A DNA stretch of 64,000 bases, from assembly GCA_020086605.1 (NCBI GenBank), contig JACBWW010000041.1, forward strand, positions 1,377,762 through 1,441,761, given 5' to 3'. This stretch comes from Lanius collurio. Taxonomy: Eukaryota; Chordata; Aves; Passeriformes; Laniidae. Below are positions 21,613-33,449 of this stretch, piece after piece. Made by a program: the position numbers and the translations under genes. The notes under the pieces were generated by a model. That model saw only the letters and a list, made by a program, of their open reading frames with translations. It was not told the origin of the DNA and did not search any database. Numbering within the stretch: the first letter of the stretch is position 1; every line of letters begins with the position of its first letter.

Positions 21613-22798
21613 TATCTTGCTTATACCATTAGAACTGTAACTGCTGGCTGTCATTTCCCTGAAAAGGGGAAATCAACTCAAACACAGACTGGTGCTTTTC
21701 AAAAGATAGCAACTGGAAGGGCAGCAGCAGCGGGCATTTGAGATTTCTTAAAACCTTCAAGGCTGCAGGAAAGACAAAAGGACATGTGACCAAAAGTGTT
21801 ATGATTATCCATTAGAGATTTCCATCAGTACCGGCATCAGTTATTTAGGTGATAATACAGCAAGGTCAAGTATTAGTGACAGACAATGTGCAAGTCATAA
21901 GGAATGATAGAGAATACCAATCCTTACAAAAGTCATTGCTATCAAAGAAACTTAAAAGTGTTTCAAAGAGATATCTAAATACTTCACATCAAATATACAG
22001 TGGCCATCCAGATTATAGCTCAGATTTGTTGCAAAATTTTGTCCAAGAGCCGAATCAAAGCTTTTTTTTTGTTGTTGTTTTCACCTTGTCTCCTAAAAAA
22101 AAAAATTACACAGTTACATTAGCAGTTATGCAAGCACTCTTAACTCCTTAGCCACAGGAATCAGGGCCCTGGTAATGAGGAATGCTGCAGCTAAGGGTGC
22201 CTCTTCTCTGTCACAAACTGCTTCTAAGCCAACATGTCTATTTTTAGGGCATTTGCAATGCTACACACCTTTAACTGTTCAGTGCTTCAGTTTAGTAAGA
22301 AAAAGCTGAAATGCAGTTGTTCTACCAAGCCACACTTCACCTTTTCCATCCTTTCATGGGAACATTTAAGTTTTGTCAACTGCCACCATAAATCTTTATG
22401 GATTTGCAGATTTTATCTGAATTTGTTAAATCACTTTTAAATGTCAGAAGTGAGTCTTTGCTTTTTCCTGCCACTTCAGTTAACCATGGAGATTGGATCA
22501 CCCTGAAAATTGCCTTTTTTTGCTTTACTCTTAGCAAGGGTGAGGAATCTGAATCTCATGTGCAAGGCTCAAGATGATGCTTAGGACAGAACATGCAGAG
22601 TAAACGTTGTTTCGTTCCTTTCAATATCCAGGGAATATAAAGCTGGCAACTGTAGTCCTGTCATTATGGGAAATGAAAACAGTCCCTTTACAACAAACTT
22701 CCTGTAAGGGAGAACAAATAGATAATAACTCTTCTGGTAACATGTATTGTACACTGGCCAGCGTGTTTTTGGCGTTGAACGGAATCCTGTGAATGTGT

Positions 22799-22863
22799 TT
22801 AATTCACTTGCTGAGCGTTCATCTGAGGCATCCCTCTGTTTGGTCTGGGGGGCCCTCCACGAC
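22799..22863 (-). CDS. CAPRIN1: CAPRIN1 terminal coding exon 18
   Basis: Residues 648-668 (GRGGPPRPNRGMPQMNAQQV N) then TAA at 22801-22799. Acceptor TTCTAG. Matches the human C-terminus except Ala for Thr in MNTQQVN. Confidence 0.96.
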
Positions 22864-25800
22864 CTAGAAAATACAGAGGAAGAGGGTTGAGTTCTGCAGG
22901 AGAGCTGGTTAGTTTAATACCAGCCCTAAATCATCTGGGCTAAACTCAGAGAGACTTTGCTGTGCTTCTTAAAACACGCTCTCAGCTTCACCACAGCCCA
23001 ATGCTGCACTGAGCTCCAGAGGCTGCTGTGCCACCCCTCGGGGCTTCCAGGACTGAGACAGGGACAGAACCCTTCAAAACTGAACTGCCAGGTGGGGTTT
23101 CACAGATGCAGGGCACAGCCTCGAGCTGCCCTCACTGACAAGGCACTCATGGCAATGTCTGTATTGAGACAGAACAGTCTCATCACCAAAAATGGACTAA
23201 CAAAAAGACCTGAAGAAATAGTAATGAAAATAGCATTTAGAAGCTGAACTACAGGCTCATTATGTCTCTGGGGTTTGTTTCCTAAGGCTTTCATTAATAA
23301 AAGACAGTTAAGTAGTTCTGCTGTATCTGAATGTCAACAGCAATTGCTGTTTTTAGCTTCTTTTCCAAGAATTCCTCATTTAAGAGCCAACTAAACTTCC
23401 ACCTCCATTTCACAGGATCCCAGTAATTCAATTCAGCAGTGTCCTCAGAGGTTCTCCAGGACCAAGCCCTGCTCAAAAGCAGGGTCAGCTATGAGGTCAG
23501 AGCAAAGTCAGCTTATTCTTAATTGCGAGCTGCTGAGAAAGAAGTGAGGTTGTTTTTGAAGTCCAGAACTTTAGAAGTTGGCTCAGAAACTTCCACTCGT
23601 CCCAAATCAATTATTCCCTACTCAGGAAATTACCTCTAGGAGCTCCCCGAGGTCCACTTTGTCCAGAGCCACGTTTGAAATTCTGTTGATATCCATCCTG
23701 AAGCACAGAAATTGAAAAGGTTACAACATAAAACCTGGGCATTCTGTTATTAACTGCCAGCAATATAAGGAGCATTTAGAACAATGTGTACTGACAAAAC
23801 ACCTCTAACTTCAACATGCAACACTTTATTAGTTTATAAAGTAATCTTAAAAAAATAAATTCTTACTTTCACTAGTGCCTAGCAGCTGTAATAAAATGTG
23901 CAGTGACAAATGCTCTCTCCAGTTACAGGATAGGTTGCTCAATATAACTAAGAAATATAAATAGATGCATTTAGTGTTCAACTTATTCGAACTACACAGA
24001 GGCAGTTTGTGTTCCTGAGCAATAAAAAGTCCCAGAGGAAGTTGTCACTGACAGCTCTGAGTGCTTTTGACACGTATTCCCTGCCCCTGGTAACTTACCC
24101 TCTGGTAGTTTGAGTAGTCCCGAGGAGCATTGAACTGGGGCTGTGTGTAGCCACTGTTTGGAGTGTTGGAAAAGGAAGGACGGTAGCCATCATATCCCCC
24201 TAGGGAACAGGGCACAAGTCTTTCACTTGCAAAGCAAAGTTGCACTTAATACTTGATTTTCTGCTATTATAGAAAGAAAATCACTAATAGCATTTTACCT
24301 AAGCCTTAAAGAAACCCCATCTCTTTTGGAAGGGCTGTTTACCTGCAAGTCAGGAAAATGCCTCCAACATCAGGGCTAATATATTATAAGAAATGAGAAT
24401 GAACACCTGCTAAGGACTGGGAGGAGGCAGAATTCAGTGCATTTCTCAGAGTAATCTGAGGTTTGATTTACAGAACATTCAGTCCAGAACTAAACATGAT
24501 CCTAGGTAGGATCTAATTGTCCCAGCTGTGATAACTGCATTCACACTCCAATCAGTTGTATTTTTATTACACAGGTTTCTCCCCTACTCCCCAGCCACAA
24601 GAGAGGAAGAGAACATGGAAGACAGTTCCTGTGTCCTTAAGTAATCCCAGAACACCTGACAAGGAAACTATCTCTCTCCTTTTCTAACATATACCTCTTT
24701 GTAACACTGACAGCCACACACACAAGATCCAGGAATCATGAACATTCTCTTTATCTATCCAGAACTACAGTATCATTCCTCCACTCCTGTTAATTCCCTT
24801 GGCCTTTTGGACTCAAGTGTTCTTTTATTTCTACATAAGCCAGCCTATTCTCATTGTGATGAAACACAGAGCTATAAAATACACTGTGGAAATAAAAAAC
24901 ATTTTTGAAATACCGAATGGCATCCGAATTCCCTGCCTGATGGCTGGATATTTCTGCATTTGCTTTTACTTGCAGCAGATGTCTACTATTGTATTGTAAT
25001 AGAGGTCCAGACACACACTTAAAATTTAAGTTGCTCATCTACAGCCAGGGAGATTTCTACTCCAAGTGTCACTGTCTCACAGCCTAACAACAGCAGGTCA
25101 GTTTAACACTTGCTGTGCTGCCCTGGTGTTGCCCCCAGTGCAGGCAGAAGCTGTGAGTGTCTCGGAGAGCTGCTCACCTCTGAATCCGTTTGCTGGGCCC
25201 CTGTAACCGTTCATGAGGCCCCGGGCCCCGCGGGATCCCCCCCGGGACACCCCTCGGCTGTTGTAGTAAGGCTGGCTGTTCCTGGGAAATCCAGTGTTCT
25301 GCTGGGGAGGCTGCTGGTGGTTTCCTGCCACTTGGTGACTCTGGTCCGGGGAACCGTGGTAGGTACCAACCACTGCAGGGGAATTGGGGGAAAAAGGAAG
25401 TATACAAGTCTGGATTTCCTTGTGTTCCCATAAAATCTCTCTTTAAACCCAACATTTGGCTATGGAGGAAAAGGATGAGGCTCTTTCTCCTTATTCCACA
25501 TCCAGTACTTGTTAGCACTTCAGTGGAAAGTGAAGGCAGTGCTGAGAGAAGAACAGCTCTGTATATAACCTTTTATATTTTTAGTTGCTAAGCTGCAAAG
25601 TATTTTGCCTGCTGAATTCAAACCATGTCTCACTGATTTCAGCAAAGCATTCCAGACCTTTGTGAAATCCTACACTGACTATGAGAAGCAGTAAATGTTT
25701 GCTCTCATTTCTGCCTTATTATTTCCTTTACAGAATGTCACCTCAAATTGCACTATTTGTTTAAAGCAACCTTAACATCAGCAGAGCAAGTACTTCACAC

Positions 25801-28800
25801 TACTGCATCCACCTTCAGAAAAATCCTGGTTCATGTCTTTTATTTAAACTCACATACAACTCAGTCAAGTGGCTTAACAGTTGGAGGTAAATACACTGAA
25901 TTTCACTCCCTGTTAGATATTCAAACCCAGAGTAACAAAACCTGGTATTGCTCAGGGGAAAGGTTTGCAAGGGAACCTGTGACATGCTTTGCTCCATCAT
26001 CTAGGACTTCACAGACTATCACTGGCTCTGCCACAAGAATCTTACCTGTCTGGAGCTGCTCCTGCTGGAGATCTGATTGTTCTACTTGGTGAGGTTGATT
26101 GGAGAAACTCTGGTTGTAACTGGCCTGGTACTGGTTTTGTTGCTTAAGGGTTTCTGGCTCATTAACAGGAGGAACAGGTGCATTCATGTTGAATACCTGT
26201 AAGAGCAGAAATTCATTTTTACAGCTCTTCATTGTATCATGTAAAGAAGCATCAAAGTGTGAGAAATGTGAATAACCAAAGACTGTCACATGTAAGTACA
26301 TGACTGATTCCACCAAAAGGAATGAGTAGCAAACAAAAGGGATCCAGTATTGATTTCCTACTCACTGTTTGCATGGATTGGAATGGAGCTGCATTAACAT
26401 TGATTCCGCTGCTATGCAAAGGCTTGCTGGATCCAGCCTGGAACACCTGTGGCTGGGATGCAGTGGGAAGTGATGATGAGGATGGGGTCTGGTCTGCATT
26501 CAGTGACATTGAAGCCTAATAATTTAAACAAACAACATTTTAGCAGCTTTTGAGGTACCAAAAGTTTAACTTTAAAAACTTTGCTTAAAAAAAAGTGGCA
26601 ATGCCTCAGCTTCACCTCCACCAACAACTGTTTCCTACTTCAGCTCAACAGCCTCATTCACAACAGCACCATGAGAGGAAAAACCTAACCAACTTCTCCC
26701 TCATTAACTTAAAACACAACTAGAAAACACTGGAGGGGGAAATGAATACATTTCCAGGCTAACTGCAGGCCAATGTAAGAAAAGAAATCCCATTTCCTAA
26801 GCCAACAACACCGATGCTCCCATGCTGATGTTGGCATGCTGCATCTAACTAAACAAACAGGCTTCCAAATGAAAGGTCTTACTATGGAAGACTTACTGGT
26901 CACAGAAAGGCTCAGAATTTTGGAATCAAAGGGAATTGAAGTGACCCTATCAACAGGCAACTAAAAATAATGTTATTTACAAAGGAATAAACTAACATTT
27001 GAGGTCACCTGCAATCAGAGTTCTTCCCACCCCTGTGAAACCTGACTTGCCTGAATCTGGTCAATTGATCCTTTCTGTGGCCCTTGCTCGGCTCTGAGAT
27101 GGCTGATACATGGGTTGGGAAGCTGTATATCCCTCACTTGTAGAAGAAACCAAGGGAACCCGACAAACTAAACCCCAAAGCCCCCCAAAATCAGCTGATG
27201 CTCACACACAGCTTTGTAAAAAGTATCAGAGAACTCTGGATGGTACTCTCTGGTCTCTGAGCCAGCAGATCTTCACAACCAGTACAAATTAATTACTTTC
27301 AACCACCAACATTCTAACATGACACAACTCCAAGCTTGAACACGAGAGGACACGGGTTGGCTTCCAATGGCCTGAATTTTACATTTTACAAGCTCTGCTC
27401 TCTCATAGAGCCCAAGGAAAACTCCAGCCAGCAAAGCAGAGGGCTTTGCATTAAAGGCTGTACTGGGGAGTTTAAGTGGCAATGGGGGTGTTCACATCAC
27501 ACAGGAACGTTCCAAAGCCAAGAGCAAGTTTAGCTACTGCTTGCAAGATCCTCAAGAGAATCACTGGCAGCACTGTTTGAGGTAAGGGAAATAAGAAAAA
27601 CAATCCACTGGATTAAGTGACAGACATCACCTAACAGTAAAATAAAAACTAGTGCAGAGAAAACCCTCTGCCCAAAGAAATTACTCTACTCATAGAAGAC
27701 AACAAAACTGTGGAGAGCACCAGCACTTTAGGAGGTACACACAGAGGAAACTCAAGAAGTAACTCCCTCACTCCTGTTTCTATATAAGTGAGTGACTTAA
27801 ACCTTGCAGACCTAATCTGGACAAGCCAAAGGAAGCAATTTATAATGCCTGTACTGTGAGATCCATCATCTATCCATTTTTTTTTTTTAATTGCAAATAC
27901 CTACAGGGATCAGACCCATTACTGAGACCAGCAGAGTCCTCGGAGATGCCACACATGCTTCACACAAAATTAGGGTTCTTTAATCACCAGACAACTAAAA
28001 GATCTTAACAAGAAGGTGACTACTTCAATTATGCAGTAGAGAAGGAAGTTTAGGAGACTTTAAAGCTCAACTGAAAACAGCATTCAACTCACAATGACTG
28101 CTCTACAACTCCAGTAAAAAATCCCAATCCAAGCAAGCAACTGGGAGTAATAACACACAACACAAACTCTGTAGTTAATGCATTAGATCTATTTGTGCCC
28201 TGACACTCACTTGAACAGACACAGGCTGCCCTTTAACCAAGTGATTTCTGTTGCAAATAAATAACAAACCACCTGCTTCTGGCTAAATTGGAAGTACAAC
28301 TACCCACAGCTTAACATGAAAAGAGAACACCACTAAACAAAGATAAGATCCCATTACTGGAATTTGTAATGTCTGCAGAGAATGAAATGAGGAACTAGTA
28401 ATGCTCAGAAGCAACAACGGAGACCACTAATTTCCCAAAATTGGAACTTCAGCTTTTTGAGTTGCTCACGTAGTTAGGAATTATTAACTCAGGCCTAATA
28501 CCAACTCAATTCCAAACCAGAATTTACTGAACATTTTACCTGTGTAGCTTCTGGTTGCACAGGAACTTGGGTAGGCTGGGCAAGTCTTGACTCAGCATGA
28601 ACTGAAGGAAAATAATTTCACTTATTACACAGTAAAATCAAACTTTTTACAGAATAGCATTACTATCTTCTATGATCAGTTATGTGAGAGCTGATCATCA
28701 TGAAGAGGATGAAGCCTTTAGCATGGCAAAGCTATACCCAAATTACCAATTCCTGTTGCCATGCAAAGAACATTTTTTCTAGTAGTCCAAAATAATCCAA

Positions 28801-31800
28801 AGCAAAACAAAAAAAACCTTTAGATATCCCATATTCCCAAGCAAAACCTATAAGCAAGTGAGATTTGGAAGTCTAAAAACAGCACAGTCATATTTCTGGA
28901 AAAACACACTTTAACAGGACTGGACTGTTACTTGTGGTAGCCCTTTTACTACGCAGCAGTAACTGAAGCACTTCCAAGAGATGTCTTGCAGGCTTCCCCA
29001 GTATTTATGTTTAGGATTTACCATTACAAACCTGGAGGGCAAACCATTTGTGGCATGTCCAAACTCTGTGCTGGGGTCATGGGCTGTGCAGATACAATGG
29101 CAGGATCAAGCGTTTGGTTCTCAAATTCCAGCATTGAGTCCTGGGGAGAAAAAAAAGAAAAAAAATTAAAAAAAAAATCAAAAATCAATTCCACATTGCT
29201 GTGGGTTAAACATCTGATTGTTTAGAGTACTGAAATACCTGCATGAAGTTGTAGGGGCCCTGCATCTGTGCCATGAGGTCCTGTACTCGCTGTCTCCTGA
29301 CCAGGGGGTCTGCCTGAGCCACAGCAGTGAGCGCGTGAGGTTCCGGGACGGGAGGAGACGTCGCCTGGGTCTGTTGCTGCAGCGAATTTACAACCTACCA
29401 AGAGACAACAACCAACTGCCATTTCAGCTCAAGGCAGCTCTGCACTCAAGTGACTCAGGAGTTCTTGGCATTTCTGGCTATTGCCTAACTGGTTATGGAT
29501 GATGGAATTACTGCAGCGGTGTTGAATGTTACATCCTGCTGATAGGTCAGTGCTGGTGGCCAGCTACTCATTTGAGCACTCACAGGACTACAGAGTTCAC
29601 ACTCTGCTCTTTTTTATTCTCCATCTACTCTTTTTCCCATGAAAAAAGTATTTGTTCAATATTACATGGATTTTTTTAGAGCAGGATTTGAGACAGCAAT
29701 TTATGAGCATTTGGAAATCTAAAGGAAGTGGGGGAAGAGTAAGCTTCAAAAATATGCACAAATGGGGAACAATTATTTTCTCATAGCTTTTAAATAAATG
29801 TAAGTGGAGTCAGAATTTTTCTGTCTTTCTTAAGACTTCAAAATGCTCAATTTTCACAGCCACTGTTATCTTAGCTCCCTGATTTACTGTCTCAGGGAAC
29901 AGCAGGCAGAATTGCATGATAAGGATTGCCAGACAGCACTGCAAGGGGACACCAGAAGCCCAGAAGCAGAAGCACAGCTCACAGTGGGCAAGAAAGCTCA
30001 GATTTACCAGACATATTCCAAAGTGGCAAACATCAACAAAGGAACAAACTGCAATGGGATTTCAGATAGCACCTGATCAGACAGCAGAGCAACCAGCAAA
30101 GCTGGACATGAGCACCTCAACCAACCATCAGCAAATAGTTTGAAAACAGCAGCAAGGATGGTCAAGCTGCACTCTGATGGCCCTAACCAGTCCCTAACCT
30201 GCTCTTTATGCAGCTCTCATAACCCAGAAGTGCCATTTTCCATGTCAACAAATGCCCTTTAAAAGTATCTTTGTCAATAACTTATTACTTCTCTATTTCA
30301 CAGAGCTTCTAATATTAAAAATCTTCCAGATAAACAGCTAAGCCTTAAAGCCTAGTTACACGGGATATAACTCAGCATACATGCACCTGGAAATTCAAAA
30401 TACTGATGCAAAGTACCTGATTTCTTATTAGAACTGCAGGAGAAAGATTTCTGTACAGCCATTATGACAACAAAGCAGTCCTATAACAAACATCTGAACT
30501 TTAAGCCTCAAACTGCCACTGTCCACCCTCAAAGCCCGTACATTTATTTTTAAAATTTCACAAAGAAACCTACAGCACCTTCCAGTATTCCTAGTGCTTG
30601 CCCAGATTTCCAAACCTTGTTTGTACACAGCATTCTGCACATGCAGTTGCCTCATCAACTCCAATGGCTTGTTCTCTGACCAAATCCCTGACAGAAAATC
30701 CAAACAAAACTAAAAGCTAACCACAACCTACAGTCCTCTTTGAGATTCCCTTCAGAGCCACAGAGAAGCAATTTGACAATTCCCATGAAAAACACACCCT
30801 AAGGCAGTCCACACTGGAAACCAAGTGTAGCTGCTCTGGTCTATCCCCAAATTTCACATGACGGACTGCTTCCAAATTAAGAATTAAGCCCTGTGAGTGG
30901 GAAAAATTATCTAGAGCACATATATAGACCTTTTGCACATTTCAAAGTTTAAAAATTGAAGAGAAAGTGCAAGCCAGATCAGGTGAAACTCCGAGTAGTA
31001 AAACCAGCAGCTACTCATCTCCTGCATAATGGTTATCAAAAATACTTTCAATTATTTGAGCACTACCACTCAACTCATGGAGCCCAAGTCATCCACAACA
31101 ATACAGTATCTTCAAGGAAAAAAAAAAAAACCAAACAAAAAAGAGTTGATGAAATCATCAAGAACATGTAACAGTGACAAAAATATCCAACACTTTCCTT
31201 TTTCACAAATAGGACAGCACCAACTTCAGATGGTGTTTCCTATTTTACATTATCTTTTCCAATCCTCGATTTTTTAAAGTCAGGAGGACAGTTTAGGACC
31301 TATTCCTTCAGCCTTATGAGCACTACCAGGTATTCTGACCTAGTACAACCAGAGTAGGATGAAACCACTGAACGAATTTCAAGTTGTGTGGATTGAGTTA
31401 ACCTTGGCAGCAGGCAGAGCTGCCACACAATGCAAGGAGACTGCCAGGGAACAGGAAAAAAGGAGGAGGAAAGGTAAATTCACAAGTTTAATGACACCAC
31501 AAACCAAGAGGAAGAACTTGTGTTCTGCCAGTCTGAGAACAGTTTTTAATTCTACACAAAATCCATTCACCCAAGGTTCCACAATATAAGACACTGAACT
31601 TTGTGGACAACCAGACTCAGGTACTTTTTGCAGAAGAAACAGTTAAAAAAAATTAAACTCCCACAAAACAACAATAAAAAAATCTCCATAAAAACTATTA
31701 CCAATAAAGGACATCTTCATCAAAATGAAAACATCATATAATCCAAATACACTTGGAAAATTCACAAGCAAATTCTTTAGTTTTAAACTTATGGAAGGCC

Positions 31801-33417
31801 CACAGAAAAAAACATCCTTGAAAAGACATCATCACTTCCCAGACTACAAACACACCACAGAAATCCTGACTGTAACATATCTACTTGAGGGTTACTGAAA
31901 AAGAGAAAAGTTTATGATATCCTCTCCCTGCCTGAAGAATTAAGGAGCTCTTTTGAGCAAGTGTTCTCTTTCAGATTTCCAAACTCACAGCTATCAGTGT
32001 ACATTCTGTGTCATGATCTTACCAAAGCACAATTCAGCTGCATTCCCATGAGAAATGAGACTGTGATGCCAGCAAGAATAATTTTACTGGCAGATATTCT
32101 CAACTTCCCTTTTTTGTGTTATAGCTGAGAAAATAAGGTTTTTAATTATGAAGAAACAGCTATTTTCAACTTTAAATTTTTCTAAATTATTCCTTTTTAC
32201 GATGTCCAAGATATTGAGACAGAAGGGACAACTGAAGCATACATTCTTTGTATTGTCCTATGAAAACAAAGCTCATCCAATCCCATATTGGATCTGGTAC
32301 AGATGCCTGAAAAATGAGGAGTTTCAGAAATTTGTCTGATACCAAACTACAACCTGAATTATGGCTTCATCTGTGCTCCTTACATTAAGAACTACAGACA
32401 ACTGAACCACTCTGGACACTTGGTAGAGATAGCTATAAAAGGGGTATAACTGAAGCCTATCAATCATTAATTTTAAAATGCTGTGCCTTCTAAGAATACT
32501 CCAACCAAGCACAACTTTAATGTGTGGGTTTGGAGGGCTTCTTCAGTTTAACAGATTTCTTAAAACACACTCAACAGCAGTGATCTTTTAGGGGTTTTTT
32601 GAGTAAGGGAGGGAATGAAATACTATGACAAGAAACTACCAAACTCATTCACGTACATGGCAAAGCTGTCTTAGTTCTAGAAGCCTCACACTCATCCTCA
32701 GTATTATTAAATCTCTCAGTGGTCTTCAACACTGTAAACCAGGAATTTCAGCCAGACTCAATGTAAATCAGCTGGATTAGTTTATCACATCAAAACAGCT
32801 GCTCTGTTTTTTTCACCACTTCATGAGATGTTGAACACTTGCTCTCCTCCTACACTTAGAAACAGCCCAAAGGCACTAAGAAAGTCTAAAAACCTGACCA
32901 TCTGCAATTTGCTGCTACAGAAGGCTAAAATCAATCCAAAAATAACTCTCCAGCACCTGAAACAAGCTGCTCATGGCTTGTTTTTAACAGACAGACAACT
33001 CACGCTCCAACACACCAAACATGGGTCCTGTCCTTTCCCATACACGAAGAACACAAACTCCAGGGCAATAAAATCATGGACTTGTACACGTAGCAAAGTC
33101 TGAGTGCAAATCACTAAACTGGGAATGGATCCCAACACCAGTGCACCACAAACACCACATGTGAACAGCCACTCAAGTGTGAAGTAGGAACAAGTGGAAT
33201 ACTTGAAGAACTGTAGTTCTGGGAAGCAGAGACGCACACACAAGCATATTTTAACATCAAATTAGCACATAAGCAATCTGGAGCAGGTATTAGTTGAGTT
33301 ACTCATTTTCAGCTCCCTCTCCAGGGACCTGCTCAATGAAAGCACAACTACAACCACACTGTCAGCAGCTGGGGAGATAAACTTTAAAGTTCTGCATTTG
33401 CAGCTAAGTTCTCCAAA

Positions 33418-33449
<32 letters not shown>

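Larger units (their letters stand above)
17388..22798 (-). other. CAPRIN1: Probable CAPRIN1 3' UTR
   Basis: This AT-rich sequence has no exons and follows the CAPRIN1 stop codon. AATAAA on the minus strand (tttatt as printed) occurs at 21607-21612, 20672-20677, 20396-20401, 17789-17794, 17465-17470 and 17388-17393. The sites near 21.6 kb would give a UTR of about 1.2 kb, and those at 17.4-17.8 kb one of about 5 kb. Which are used cannot be told from sequence. A poly(A) run near 21379 lies inside. Confidence 0.45.

Noticed and set aside
27273..27533. Open frames next to the damaged CAPRIN1 exon that might be a replacement exon
   Set aside because: No similarity to caprin-1 and no splice sites that join in phase 0 with exons 11 and 13.
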